A DNA stretch of 64,000 bases from Symbiodinium microadriaticum. Lineage: Eukaryota > Sar > Dinophyceae > Suessiales > Symbiodiniaceae. The position numbers were made by a program, and so were the translations under genes. The stretch is from positions 290,306 to 354,305 of the forward strand of contig LSRX01000775.1 in assembly GCA_001939145.1 (NCBI GenBank), given 5' to 3'. Shown here piece after piece: positions 36,122 through 46,496 of the stretch; position 1 is the stretch's first letter; every line of letters begins with the position of its first letter. The notes beneath the pieces are model-generated. The model ran no database searches, had not been told where the DNA came from, and saw nothing but the letters and a program-made list of their open reading frames with translations.

Positions 36122-37689
36122 CACCCGCATTGTTTGCATTTCTTGCGACAGTATCCGCACGTGCCCGTTTGTTTATGTGTTGCTAGCATAGTCTAACAGA
36201 CCATACTTGTAGCACCTAGTGTAGCAGAGCAGTGTCCTCCATACTGAACACTGTTCCCACGAGCACTCCTGATGCCACCAAGACCACCCCACGAGTCCAA
36301 AATGTGCACCACACTGTGGGAGGAGCACAGGGGCGAGACCACAACCCAAAGCAAATAAGACATGTGGGACTGAAGTACGATTCTGTACGGCCCCGTGGCA
36401 CGGCACTGTTTCGGGAGCATATTTCGGGAGGCGGAAACGCATGGGACTGTAGCAGGAAGACTGCACGTCACAGGGTAAGGTAGGCACAGCACTGTGGATT
36501 GCCAACTTTGCAACCTCACCAAGGAACTTCGAGGATGGAATTCGTGCTCGCGAGAGCAATTACGCGAGCGCCAAGTCGTTGAGTTTACAAGGAACTCGGC
36601 GTCCCTGGCGGACTTGGCCGTGTCTGGAGTGAGAACTAAGTCACGAAAGCTCCTGGTGAGGGAGCTTCGTTCATTACTTCACAGAGTGAGCTGCGGGCGC
36701 GGGGAGGGGGGGGTGTGGTCAGGATTGGCGGGTTTTTTCGGGGGCTAATCCCCCACCTGGAGCTGGACAAAGCCCCGTTGCCAAAGGGACTTGTTTTGGG
36801 CCAGATTTCGGTCCTTTTGGGTAAGTGACTTTTTGAACGTCCAAAGGAAAAACAGGCCCCCTCTGATGCTGCTGATGCTGGCCTGGGCGTGTCCTCTGAT
36901 GCTGCTGATGCTGGCTTCGGCGTGTCGGCTTCACATGTCGCAACATGACTGTCTGTCTTTGTCCGGCAGGGAGTTCATATGTTGGATCAAAACTGCTCTT
37001 CGTGACATATTGGGTCAAAATTGCTCCCGCCAATGTTGTTCTCTGCATTTTTTGTCTGCTGCGATGCGGCTTGCTCCTGCCGCTTCATTAGCGGCAGTGT
37101 GTGGGCGCGTGTGAGTCTGGTTCTCGGGGAAAAGCTGGTACTTAAATTGTTCCACTGCGTCAAATTGAGCGCTTATGGGTTTCCGCTATGGAGCAGCCAT
37201 GCGGTGATGACATTACAAACCTTTGTCTGCTGTACCGGCAGCAGCAGCGAGAAGCAAGCTCAAGCCTTGTGAAAAAAACAGCTGCGGCGAGCTTCGACGG
37301 TGCAGCAGGGGCCCGCAACCGAAATTCACTTCTGGGTCTCTTCGTGTGAGCTCCGTGTCGCCAGCCCTGCCCATGCTAGAGCTTTCGTCCCAGCCCGTGG
37401 CTCTCAAGTCGGAAAATGTGCCCTGCACAGCATCGGAAGCAAATCAAAGCCCTGTATACAGAACGTAAGAACCCCATATTGCTGCAAGGCGGGTAAGGGA
37501 AGCTATCTAGCAGATGAGCTGCAGTCTCGGGCGTGGCCTTGCAGGGCTAAGCCTTGTAAGCCCTTTAACCCGAGCCTCTCAACCCTAACCCCAGAAGCTT
37601 GAAACCCTTGATACCCGGCCCTGTCCCGAATTAAAGCAAAAAATCGCAACGCCACTCCTGCAGGTAGGGCTTCTGTCGAGCATGCCGAA
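36122..37689. other. Unassigned; short direct repeat at 36866-36930
   Basis: No gene recognised. TCTGATGCTGCTGATGCTGG occurs twice (36865 and 36895, 30-bp period), each followed by a CGTGTC word. A frame at 36494-36748 has some protein character (LTKELRGWNSCSREQLRERQ) but no homology. Confidence 0.35.
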
Positions 37690-38000
37690 ATGCCTCGAGC
37701 CGACGAGGTCCAAAGATTGTCTCAGGGGTTTAGGGCCGAGTGCAGATTTCAGGAGTGGGCGGGCTGTAAGTTGGCTGGAAGCCTCTGCTCGATGCTCTCC
37801 TCTTCGCAATTGCAGAGGCTGGGGCCTTCGCAGACGGCAATCGCTGGGGCTGGACGGGAGCAGGCCTTCCGCCAGACTGCATGCAGCTGCAGCGTCTGGT
37901 CGCTTCAATCGAGGTTCGGACGCTCTACTACAGCACGACTACCGCAAGAGCCTTCAGCGAGAAGGACCCCCGGGACATCGCTCGGAGCCCGGAAAAAGCC
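37690..38000 (+). CDS. Candidate exons, unidentified
   Basis: The + strand frame from 37690 reads MPRADEVQRLSQGFRAECRF. A second piece at about 37881-37998 reads MQLQRLVASIEVRTLYYSTT then SEKDPRDIARSPEK. Both have coding-like composition and sit within 200 bp of each other. No domain recognised. Confidence 0.3.
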
Positions 38001-38619
38001 ATCTCACGTTCAGCTGCTGACCTCTTCGCCTGCTCGATTTTGTTTTGTTCCGAGCTGCGCAACAGACTGAGGCAGCGGCAACGGTCGAGAACTTCATTGA
38101 TGTGTGATAGCCCTAGAAGACTCGACTGCACGTGTGTCTGCATTGCCTGTATTTGTCGATCTTGCAATTTCCTGGTCGTACACACAAGAACCCCAGGTGG
38201 CATCAAACATATGGCATGGTAAGACATTGGTCTGCTGACAGTGTAACATGAGCGACCTTCGACAATCTCTGGCTTCCCAAAGTGTCGAAATTCTGAGGCA
38301 CGGAATTGGGCAGCGAAGTGGCAAGTACTTGAAGCACCAAAAGAAGAGGCCCCCTTTCAGAGAGTGAGAAAGATGTCAGGCATCCGCATCAGGTCTCGCA
38401 AAGACTGCAGCTGCAAGTCTCTCTGTCCAGCAGTCGGTGATCGACTCAACTCTGAACCCGAAATCCCCGAAAGTTGAGCCCCCATGACAGCAGGGCCCCT
38501 CTGCTGGACCGTTCCTCGGTTTGCTACTACGCAGACTACATCGTCCCTGCCTCGGGACCCGTACTGTAAAAGTGCGTGAACTCTTGGTCTCTTCGTGCTG
38601 TCCCTAGAACCCTCGCTGA

Positions 38620-40110
38620 TCGACTGCCGAGGCCTTGCCTCTCGACGACGCCCCCGTCACGAAAGCCTTGGCCAAGGACTGCCTTTCTTCAACTACTGCT
38701 GTAGCTGGATCAAAAGGATGCAGAGGTGCCGTGATAGTGATCGAACGCATCAAACGCACAAGCGAACGAAAGGCAAAACTCGATTTATGTGATGTCAGAG
38801 ACGCGGCATTTGTCGCGACACGCTCTACCTGGAAGCCTTGTGGGTCTTCTACAGAACAACAAGAAAACCTAGATGCAAGAGAGTTCAGATCGAATTTTCT
38901 TCGACCGGAGTCCTTAGGGTTCAGGAACAAAGAAAGCAGCTATGGCCACTTCACAGGTCTTTTTCAAACTGAAACCCATACCGTCGAAGTGCTCAGGAGA
39001 ACAAGCTGCGCAGCAATCCTCAGCACTCAAGACGGGGCCTCGGCCAAACATGCTGCACCATGTTTGGCACGGAAGCTCTGGCAATTTTACGAAAGTTGTT
39101 GACTTAATGAGTGGTTCTTGAAGGTTCCCGTTTCTTTGTTCATTCTGCCCTGATGCATACCTGCATGTCGCATGTCCCCGCTTAGGGCTCTAGGAACGCG
39201 TGAGCGCAGTACTGCCGCAACTCTTCAAACAGAAAAGCTGCTGATTTCAGCCCGGCGTTTGAGAACTGCCTCAGGCCTTACTGCTATGTTGAAATCTTGG
39301 CATTCGTAGTAAGATGGGTTTTGCTAGCCTAGGTGCTTCGGCAGCCAAGTTCGATGACAACACGATGAGCAAGGACTTCTGGTAGCTGGCTTTGGATTCT
39401 GCAGGCCTTAGGCGGCCTTAGGTTCTTATCGAGGCGAAGGCTGAGTGGAAAGCGGATGCGATGGCTATGCTCAGGCGCAAACTTTTGCGCGTCTTCTGGA
39501 GCTGCCAGAAACCTTGGATGTACATCGCCCCTTCCTCCATGTTCCGGACATCTCAGAACCCGACCTGAGCCATTCTGCGGTGCAGGAGGCCTGGAGGCGC
39601 TACTCGCGCAAAGAGGCCCCCTTCTAATTCGGGTGAAGCCAGGGCCTATGGGCCTATAAAAACCGGAGTGTCCTCATGAAGCAGGGCATAGAGTAATGTG
39701 GACGATGAGTTCGGCCGTACCCGCGAGTACATCACATCGTTCACTCAATGCTGCGTTGGGCCGCTACGGCATTCAGCGTCCTTTCAGGACGTTAGACATC
39801 CCGAGGATGTTTGCTTCCAGCGAAATCGAGTTAGTTTGGAGACTCAGAGCTTCGAGACTTCAGCCGAATTTGCGCGGGTCTCTGGTCGGCTCTGCAAAAA
39901 ATATCATCTAGATTCCGGCAGCTTGGCGCCCAGCAGAAACAAATTCAAGTCCTACCGGAAGAGTGAAAGCCATGCCTTAACCGACCAAGCCCGAAACCCC
40001 TGCATCCATGAATGCTGAATCATAGCACCCCAAGCCCTGGACCTTACATCTCGAAGATCCTCGGCATCAGATATAAAGCCTTGCAGAGGGAGACCATCAA
40101 ACCCCAGACT
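38620..40110 (+). CDS. Candidate spliced gene or genes, unidentified
   Basis: A series of + strand coding-like pieces: about 38630-38692 (LPLDDAPVTKALAKDCL); about 39313-39384 (MGFASLGASAAKFDDNTMSK); 39440-39476 (AEWKADAMAMLR; acceptor gcgaag, GC-type donor); about 39500-39627 (ETLDVHRPFLHVPDISEPD then AVQEAWRRYSRKEAPF, stop TAA at 39625); about 39701-39745 (DDEFGRTREYITSF); and about 40045-40090 (PYISKILGIRYKALQR). The stop at 39627 suggests more than one gene. No family recognised. The last pieces lie about 500 bp before the retroelement insertion. Confidence 0.32.
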
Positions 40111-40530
40111 CAGACTCCGCTGCGCTGAACCCTGCAGCCTGAAGCCTGAACCCCAGCGTACTTCAGCGCGAGGCTGCCCGGGCTCGGCAGAAGAGTGCTA
40201 AGCCAAAGGTCCGGGGCTCACGAACAATACGAAGCTTCTCGAATTGTAGGGTTCAGATTCGGATGTGTTGAAAGTTGAGTAGTGCAGGTGGGTTCAAGGG
40301 TTTCAGGATTTATGTCTGCCACAGGATGCTATGGGCGGTTTGCATAGGACTTGTTCTGTTTCCTGTGACCTGCACGGTCCCGCACGCGGCAGTTCGAGCG
40401 TCCGACATCTGATGCGTGTGTCGCGTCTAGTAGCCCGGCTGACGCTGATGATGCTGACTGTGTGGTTGGTGCGGACGATGACGGCTGTGTGGTTAGGTCA
40501 GATACTTCACACATGATGCAGTTCAGAGCG

Positions 40531-40612
40531 ACAGACACAGACACACAGACACACAGACACACAGACACACAGACACACAGACACACAGACACACAGACAC
40601 ACAGACACACAG
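40531..40612. repeat. (ACACAG)n microsatellite, left flank of the retroelement
   Basis: About ten ACACAG/ACAGAC units. It ends 4 bases (AAAA) before the first base of element-derived sequence at 40617 and matches in type the microsatellite on the right side (58562-58660), so it is probably the insertion target. Confidence 0.93.
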
Positions 40613-40616
40613 AAAA

Positions 40617-40705
40617 GTTGGCATCGGTGCCAGTGCACATGACGTCCCAGCCTTGTAGAAGATGTTGTGGAAAACAATAAACGAAAACTGCTGTCACTCG
40701 GAACC
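40617..40705 (-). mobile_element. Element 3' end joined to the microsatellite
   Basis: Identical over 89 bp to 41597-41685 inside the element. To its left is AAAA and then the ACACAG repeat; inside the element the same sequence is preceded by GGTAACACAGCTTT instead. This is therefore a true end of an inserted copy, and on the minus strand it is the downstream (3') end. Confidence 0.8.
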
Positions 40706-40706
40706 N
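40706..40706. other. Single-N scaffold join
   Basis: One N between the 89-bp element fragment and the first copy of the 2,462-bp sequence. The sequences on its two sides are not adjacent within the element (41685-equivalent next to 40707), so it hides a gap of unknown size. Confidence 0.9.
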
Positions 40707-41398
40707 GAAATCATCATACCGAGTTCATCAAGATCAATAGACTCTTCACGAAGCTTCGAGAAGAGGGCGTGGCAGAATACGGTTTCTGCCATGCTCCGAA
40801 ATCCTGCAAAGAATGTAGGCTTTCCCTCAGCAATGTGGCGAATCCAATAACTGTTCCAACCTTGATACAACACTGAATGAATTGGAATCACATGCGACGG
40901 ACATTGATCAATCTGCTTCTTGGTCGTCCAGTCCGTTCTGCGAACCCATCGAGGCAGGCTAAGACCTGCCACTGTACGCGTATCCAAAAAGTGAGGGTTT
41001 TGCACAAAGTCTGCAGGCAATAGAGGTCCAAAGGATCGAATACCCGATCCCGACGTCATGCCTTGCGGAGATGTCGGTCGATTGTATCCTGAACTTGCAC
41101 TCTGATTCACAGGGCTGCGAACTTGTGTGCCGGTTCTTGGTGGCGGCGGTGCTCCAGGGAGTTGGGGCGCAGCCGGTGCTGACAACATCTGTGCCAACCG
41201 CGGATTGGGCTGCCACGGCAAATTCTGCGGTTGTACCGCAGGATACGCTGGCCTACCTCCTTGCCAACTGGGAGGAGGTGCGGGTGTAGGCAAGCGCCAC
41301 TGAGAGCGGCACGGGTTGCGTTCACGATCCATGCTGTAGAGCTCGAAGATAATCGGCGCAGTGCGCAAGATGCTCGTGCAAGGGGCGCTTGCCGCCAA
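40707..41398 (-). pseudogene. Gag-like ORF, partial second representation
   Basis: Same as the first 230 or so codons of the ORF at 55276-56790. It is cut by the N at 40706. It is better seen as an assembly-end truncation than as a real broken gene. Confidence 0.85.
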
Positions 41399-41405
41399 TT
41401 GAGCC

Positions 41406-41506
41406 GATTTCCAGGATACTCTCTCCAGACAGCTGATTTCCGAACATGACTGTTGATTTCAACTGGTGATTTCCACTTGAACATGTAATCATCCTACCTG
41501 ATTTCC
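41406..41506 (-). promoter_or_regulatory. Five GATTTC repeats in the 5' leader of the unit
   Basis: GATTTCC (GGAAATC on the element's strand) begins at 41406, 41435, 41468 and 41500, with a GATTTCA variant at 41455. They sit between the unit boundary (41597) and the Gag-like start codon, and recur at +15,392. A leader structure or protein-binding array is possible; the function is unknown. Confidence 0.45.
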
Positions 41507-41562
41507 AGACCTGCTAACACAAGAACGCCTTCGCGCCGGCATATTTCGCCGAAACCCACGGG

Positions 41563-41574
41563 CCCTCATGAGGG
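41563..41574. other. 12-bp perfect palindrome near the unit 5' end
   Basis: CCCTCATGAGGG, 23 bp inside the inferred 5' boundary of the unit; also at 56955-56966. Confidence 0.5.
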
Positions 41575-42207
41575 AGCTCCATGGTAACACAGCTTTGTTG
41601 GCATCGGTGCCAGTGCACATGACGTCCCAGCCTTGTAGAAGATGTTGTGGAAAACAATAAACGAAAACTGCTGTCACTCGGAACCTTCACCTCGGAAAAC
41701 CTGATTTCGTCAAGACTGGAAACTAGCTGCACACCAGCTGTGTACGCAGACACCCAGGCCGTGCATTTACTTTGGCAGGTACGTTTACCTGGTCGAATCA
41801 AGTGGAGCTTCGTTGGCGACGGCCACTTGAACGACCCCGTCGCCCCCTGCAAGAGAATGAAGCAATCGAAAAAGAAGGAAAATCGGCAAATAAAGGAAGG
41901 AATTTCAAAAAACGAGGAAAACCTGCAAACTGTAACGTACATGGCCGCATGAGAACATGACTGCAATCTTCACTGTCAGGTCCTGCAAGGCAGCAAGGTT
42001 TATCGCATGTACAGCAGAATTACACAGACATGCCCCAAAGGGGCAAGTACCTGGAAAGAGGCAACAACACGTGAACAGACCGCTAATGCACATGCGCGCA
42101 TTCATCTTTTTCCGCGAGGCACGACTATGGTGCTTCAAAGGAGAAAGCCAGTGGCAAACCACAACCATCCGAGAATAAAGCAGATGGTCTTGTTGTGGAT
42201 GAATAAG

Positions 42208-42543
42208 TCAATAATCGCGACTTTGTGGCTCTGGTGCTGTCCGATGAAAGACAACAGGAATATGTGGATCAAATGCCGTCGCGCTCTGACTGTAAGGTAC
42301 ATGTCGTCCTCCTTGTTGTAATTGGAAACAGCTGGCTTTGGGATAAGCGTTGGTACGAGAAAATATAGCGAATTGTAGCGCTCGTTTTATGTCGTCAACC
42401 GTTTCAGATCGGGACGCTGTAATCCGAAAAGACATGGCCTCGTCACGGGTGGAGACATCTCTTGGTACTTGTATCTGCAATTGGAGCGTATCGTCTGGGA
42501 AGCCTGCTGCGAACGATGTTCTTTTCGAACCGGAGTCATCCAT
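42208..42543 (-). CDS. Small protein with possible ubiquitin-like fold
   Basis: 111 residues. The middle (FRITASRSETVDDIKRAL) followed by FQLQQGGRHVPYSQSATAF and PVVFHR fits the order of a ubiquitin-like fold: strand, acidic turn, helix beginning with (S/D)-x-x-(V/I)-x-x-(I/V)-K, strand, a G-x-x-(L/V) turn and a last strand. There is no terminal di-Gly, so conjugation is not implied. It is the last clear ORF at the 3' end of the unit, 170 bp after the last F-box-like ORF, and is repeated exactly at 57600-57935. Identity is an inference from pattern only; an unrelated small protein is possible. Confidence 0.4.
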   Translation of the reverse strand: MDDSGSKRTSFAAGFPDDTLQLQIQVPRDVSTRDEAMSFRITASRSETVDDIKRALQFAIFSRTNAYPKASCFQLQQGGRHVPYSQSATAFDPHIPVVFHRTAPEPQSRDY

Positions 42544-42713
42544 GGTGTTATGTAGATGCGGAGGCAGCGCAAGGCTGCGGAGGGGAGTACTTAAGCCAAG
42601 AAGCTATTCAAAGAACACAGATTCCAATGGACGAAAGGAAACCTAACTGACAGCGTACTCACGCGGACAACTTGGACATTTTTGCCATACATCTGCAACA
42701 CGATGATGCAAAC

Positions 42714-43271
42714 CTAATGATAATGTACAGGACTGTTCACCCTCTGGAGTAGCATCTCAGGAATCAGGTCCGCATGATACGTGAAGCGGTCCTCATAATA
42801 AGAATGAGACCAATGGAATGTAAGGAAACCTCTCTGTGCCAAGTCAAGGAGTCGGTGGTGATTAACATTGTATTGGCCTTGTACAATCCTGTCAATGCTG
42901 ACGTTCCAAGATCTGCAAACAGCAGCAAGCACAATAAGATGTGGTAGGGCGGGCGAAAGATACTCCATGCGCACAAGTACCTGGCCTGGTCGAACCAAGT
43001 GTCGATGAATGTCGTATGAGAAGGAACGTACTTGAGCAGAAAGTCGTGAGAAATGTAAGAAGACTTGTTCATATAGAAAGCGACCCAAGTCATTGATTTC
43101 GTGCCATTCAAGTCTATCCTCTTGGGTTGTGGCTGGGAAGCGAGGGAACGTTGCACCAAGCTGTCGCGCAGAAAGTTCATCCACACTGAAAAGGCGGTAA
43201 TATGAAATAGATTGCCAGCGAAAGACTGCTAGGCGAAACACGTGATCATGAATTGCAGATGCATCGGACAT
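42714..43271 (-). CDS. F-box-like family protein 5, 185 residues
   Basis: The frame is open upstream to 43589, but the ATG at 43271 (MSDASAIHDHVF) is chosen because family member 4 begins MSDASFIHDFVF. Core: SPALPHLIVLAAVCRSWNVS followed by VQG, and C-terminus EDRFTYHADLIPEMLLQRV then SPVH. The core resembles the F-box signature in which Leu/Pro residues precede A-x-VC-R-x-W; F-box proteins link substrates to SCF ubiquitin ligases. Similarity to member 4 is high throughout, so the pair arose by recent duplication. The unit's second copy of this ORF is cut at 58561. Confidence 0.6.
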   Translation of the reverse strand: MSDASAIHDHVFRLAVFRWQSISYYRLFSVDELSARQLGATFPRFPATTQEDRLEWHEINDLGRFLYEQVFLHFSRLSAQVRSFSYDIHRHLVRPGQVLVRMEYLSPALPHLIVLAAVCRSWNVSIDRIVQGQYNVNHHRLLDLAQRGFLTFHWSHSYYEDRFTYHADLIPEMLLQRVNSPVHYH

Positions 43272-43857
43272 GGCTTCAAACCTAGCAGGCGCTACTGTCA
43301 GTTGCTGAGAAAAGGCATTGCGGGAGATCAGACAAGAAAAAGAAGAAGAAGAAAAGCCTAACAAGATCAGAAGACATGCGAACACTACCAACGGACGCTG
43401 GTTTTCTCTGCCACTGGCATGAATGTCAGCAATACGTACGTCAGAAGTACTGGCATCCATCGAAATCGTGGGTGAAGCATCGGTGAGGGCCATCCCACGC
43501 ATGTCTTTCTTCTTCTTGTAGAGAATGTGAGTGATAACAGCAATAATTGCGGCACCACTGACACCTGTGTCTGCATCTGATGGGACCATCAGCGAATCGG
43601 AACTTGCGGTTTAGTAGGTCCCATATTTGCCAAAGCAACTCGAGTAACTGGGAAGTGGATGCTTGCGACAATCTCCATCGTGTGTCAGCCATCATGTTAC
43701 TGTCCATGGCAGGTCTCGCAGTGCAAACGTGACAGACAAGCGGGGAAGAGCTAAGCCGGCTCAGGAGAACGAGAAAAGTCTTTAGTGAGAATCATCAAAG
43801 GCAAGCACATGTGCGAGCGCATTTTTTGACCCAAGAAACGCAAGCGCGATGCAGTGG

Positions 43858-44412
43858 TCAGTGAACGGGACTACTAACCACCATAAGCTGCATTTCAATA
43901 ATAAACTCTGAGGTGAAAGAGAATCGGTCCTCCCATCTGCCATGCGCCCAATAATGTTCAGAATATCGTGTTTGTGCGGTGTACTGAAGTTGTCGAAAAT
44001 TGATAAAGTGGCGGCCGGAAACAGCTCTCGACACTGAATTGTTCCACAGCCTGCAAACGCTGGCGAACACAATAATGTGAGGCCATGCTGGAGCGGTATA
44101 ATTGAGCTGCACAACGACTTCGCTGCAATATTGGGCCGGGCGGACAATGTACGGTGGAATAACATACTCGAAGGTGCTGGCATCCAGTGTCATAACGCGG
44201 CATCGGGCCTTGAGCAGTGAAAGAACATAATTGCCGAGCCGATCAAGCTGCATTCTTTCCGCTGTGGCATCCTGCACATTTTGTGGAGGAATACCTCTAG
44301 GTTGGTAGGGCTCGAAGAGCTCAGGGCCAAACTCGTGAATGAAGAAGAAGGAGTGGTGTCGAAAAGCCGCATACTGGAAGACAAAGTCATGAATGAAGGA
44401 CGCATCGCTCAT
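43858..44412 (-). CDS. F-box-like family protein 4, 184 residues
   Basis: MSDASFIHDFVFQYAAFRHH at the start, core PAWPHIIVFASVCRLWNNSV then VSG, and C-terminus WEDRFSFTSEFIIEMQLMVV then SSPVH. Aligns end to end with member 5 with few gaps. The (I/V)-x-(F/L)-A-(S/A)-VCR-x-W core is F-box-like, but there is no visible substrate-binding repeat domain. It starts about 145 bp after member 3 ends. Function unknown; F-box assignment is an inference. Confidence 0.6.
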   Translation of the reverse strand: MSDASFIHDFVFQYAAFRHHSFFFIHEFGPELFEPYQPRGIPPQNVQDATAERMQLDRLGNYVLSLLKARCRVMTLDASTFEYVIPPYIVRPAQYCSEVVVQLNYTAPAWPHIIVFASVCRLWNNSVSRAVSGRHFINFRQLQYTAQTRYSEHYWAHGRWEDRFSFTSEFIIEMQLMVVSSPVH

Positions 44413-44557
44413 GATGGTAGATAGAGGCTCTACAGAAAAGAGTTGGGAGCCAGTCTACAGCACAGCAAGCAGCACTCGCAAGCTGCAACATGCATTACAT
44501 TAAGATCAAGCAAGCAGGACCTACAAAGCACTCTTTTTTGCTCAGTCTGCTACGCAA

Positions 44558-45085
44558 TCACGTCCACCGAAAGCATAATACTTGTTTGCGTAATGCTGGA
44601 ATGACCGCAGAATTGGCTTGCACATCTTCTTCTTCCGGCGACGTATGGACGCCACACTCAAGATTGTGTAGCATTGAATATCGAAGCAAATGAATGGATG
44701 AAATATATACTTCTCCTCTGACAGAGTGTTGGACGTCCTGCATAAAATATCGACATGTTGATGCAAGCGTCAATATCCGGCTGGGACAAAGCTGTCGAAA
44801 CGTCACAGTGGTGACGACCACAGTGTGACTGCAATAACTGGTAACGCGAAGATCAATAACGCAAAGGCTGGTAAACACCTGAGATATATAACGATGGGTG
44901 TCTTCTTTGAATCTTTCAGCAAGAATTGTCGGTTGCCAAATCCGAGGAATCGAAGTGAGAAAGTTAATTTGAATCAGCTTCGATAATAAGAAAGAAGCAA
45001 TGTCACAGCGTTGATCTGCGGCAAGGTATTCCATCACTCCGTATAATGCAGTGACGGAAAGGCTAAAAAACCATGGCCGAGACAA
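44558..45085 (-). CDS. F-box-like family protein 3, 175 residues
   Basis: Core ILTLASTCRYFMQDVQHSVR, where VCR-x-W of members 4 and 5 becomes TCR-x-F. C-terminus PEEEDVQANSAVIPALRKQV keeps the ED...S..I spacing. The stretch QPTILAERFKEDTHRYISQV and the core are closely matched by the broken member at 47429-48450. More diverged from members 4 and 5 than those are from each other. Confidence 0.5.
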   Translation of the reverse strand: MSRPWFFSLSVTALYGVMEYLAADQRCDIASFLLSKLIQINFLTSIPRIWQPTILAERFKEDTHRYISQVFTSLCVIDLRVTSYCSHTVVVTTVTFRQLCPSRILTLASTCRYFMQDVQHSVRGEVYISSIHLLRYSMLHNLECGVHTSPEEEDVQANSAVIPALRKQVLCFRWT

Positions 45086-45246
45086 CGTTGCTCGTTAACA
45101 GCTGCGGAATAAAAGGGACATAACGTTTATGAAGACATGTGCACAACAGAGCGCAAAACTAAGGCCGAGCAAAAGGCGAAGGATCTTTTTATGATGCGAG
45201 CACGCTGCACGAAATGTAAGTGCGGGAACTCATGTGGTGAGTAAGA

Positions 45247-45771
45247 TTAACTGTTCAGCGGGCATTTGAAAAGCTGAACATGCATGTGATCGGCAATAGA
45301 TACATCGGTCTTGACGTCGGTATGATCTTCGTCAAAATGCAACGTACAACTGACATTGCGGTCCAATGCTGCAGTGGGAAAGGATTGGGCTCGAACACAT
45401 CCGGTGCCTTGTACAACAGGACGGATCATGTGCATCCACATTTTGGCGGTAGCTCCGATTCGGCGGCATCTAATGGCGTCAATCTGCAAAATATGTACTG
45501 CAAAGCAATATGGTCCATCATCTGGTACGATGTGTGGGCGCAACATTCTGCAGAACAGTACCGGTAAAGGTTGTAATATGGCCTGAAGACGTCGAGTAGT
45601 ATAAATAACTGTATGTTCCCGATCCATCAAACGTGCAGAAAGGGCTTGTCCTGTCAAATGCGAGACCGCCGGAAGATCAAGCTCGAACGTAAGTGTCAGC
45701 AATGAGGGCAACAGATACGTCAAGATAGTGTTAGAGATCTCCGGAATCACCAGGGCGGAGAAGGTAACCAT
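45247..45771 (-). CDS. F-box-like family protein 2, about 174 residues
   Basis: The frame opens at 45801; the second ATG at 45771 (MVTFSALVIPEISNTILTYL) is preferred because other members start with a similar short leader. IPEI-x-x-x-IL-x-YL is itself like the first half of an F-box. Later, RRIGATAKMWMHMIRPVVQG aligns with the A-x-x-CR-x-W...V-x-G core, and the end SIADHMHVQLFKCPLNS aligns with S-x-I...M-x-L...(S/H)P. The most diverged member. Confidence 0.42.
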   Translation of the reverse strand: MVTFSALVIPEISNTILTYLLPSLLTLTFELDLPAVSHLTGQALSARLMDREHTVIYTTRRLQAILQPLPVLFCRMLRPHIVPDDGPYCFAVHILQIDAIRCRRIGATAKMWMHMIRPVVQGTGCVRAQSFPTAALDRNVSCTLHFDEDHTDVKTDVSIADHMHVQLFKCPLNS

Positions 45772-45931
45772 GCTTCGAAACCGAGAAGTGAAAAAGAGCA
45801 ATTAGAAAGACAAGCTGCAGAGGAACAGCGCTCATGTGAACGTCAAACGACTGAACAGGAAGCATTAACTTATTCAGAAGAGATCACTCGCTCCACTTTT
45901 CCTGTCAAGGCAGCATACGCGTAACGAGATT

Positions 45932-46297
45932 CTATGGAAGTCTAAGACCATGCAAGGCTTCGCCAGGAGCAAATTCAGGGTCCATGATTTCTTGGATTCG
46001 GCGAAGGAGTGCGATGGTCTGTTGTTGCTGAATCTGCCATGTCTGCAATGTACTGGTGAGTGCAGACAATTGTTGGCGCATACGTTCATGTTCCATCATC
46101 ATGGCGTCCAACTGGCCCTGAAAGGTGTGAATAAGCAATTCAGGCTGAGAATAGTCCACCGGGTTCCCAGAGGCTGGAATGCTGTCACCAACAATGTCCT
46201 CATATGTGTTGGCTTCAGCGATAACCTGAGCCGTGTTTGGTGACTCCCGGGAACACTCATTGGAAATGCCATCCGAACTGGTCACCTCTGAACCCAT
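45932..46297 (-). CDS. Coiled-coil protein, 121 residues
   Basis: The frame opens at 46474, but the first 59 codons are Cys/Phe-rich and unlike the rest, perhaps untranslated or intronic. The ATG at 46297 (MGSEVTSSDG) is preferred. Residues about 55-110 form a heptad-like, Gln-rich helix (QGQLDAMMMEHERMRQQLSA, then TWQIQQQQTIALLRRIQEIM), a likely coiled coil for oligomerisation. It lies between the Pro-rich ORF and family member 2. It could act as a small structural or Gag-like subunit, but this is speculation. Confidence 0.45.
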   Translation of the reverse strand: MGSEVTSSDGISNECSRESPNTAQVIAEANTYEDIVGDSIPASGNPVDYSQPELLIHTFQGQLDAMMMEHERMRQQLSALTSTLQTWQIQQQQTIALLRRIQEIMDPEFAPGEALHGLRLP

Positions 46298-46496
46298 GGC
46301 TTGACGGCAATGGTCGAAACGCCTACAAGAGAAAGAAGAAGTGATGATCGCAGGTCTACCTGTGACCCAAGGCCAGCAGCAAATGCAGGACATAAAACCG
46401 AAAGTATCAAAACAGATCAGCATGACAAAAGCTTGGACACGACAGTGAATGCAGAAGCTCTCTCTTTTTGACATGAAGGCATCACTACAAACATCG

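Larger units (their letters stand above)
40707..43168 (-). repeat. First copy of the 2,462-bp contig-end duplication
   Basis: Same sequence as 56099-58560, direct orientation; every frame in it recurs at +15,392. It holds the 5' part of the Gag-like ORF (cut at 40707 by the N), the leader, the ubiquitin-like ORF and most of the last F-box-like ORF, which continues past 43168 into unique sequence. Confidence 0.95.

Noticed and set aside
41514..41966. Minus-strand ORF of 150 codons in the element (also at 56906-57358)
   Set aside because: It spans the inferred unit boundary at 41597 and has no recognisable domain; a real element gene should not cross its own end.
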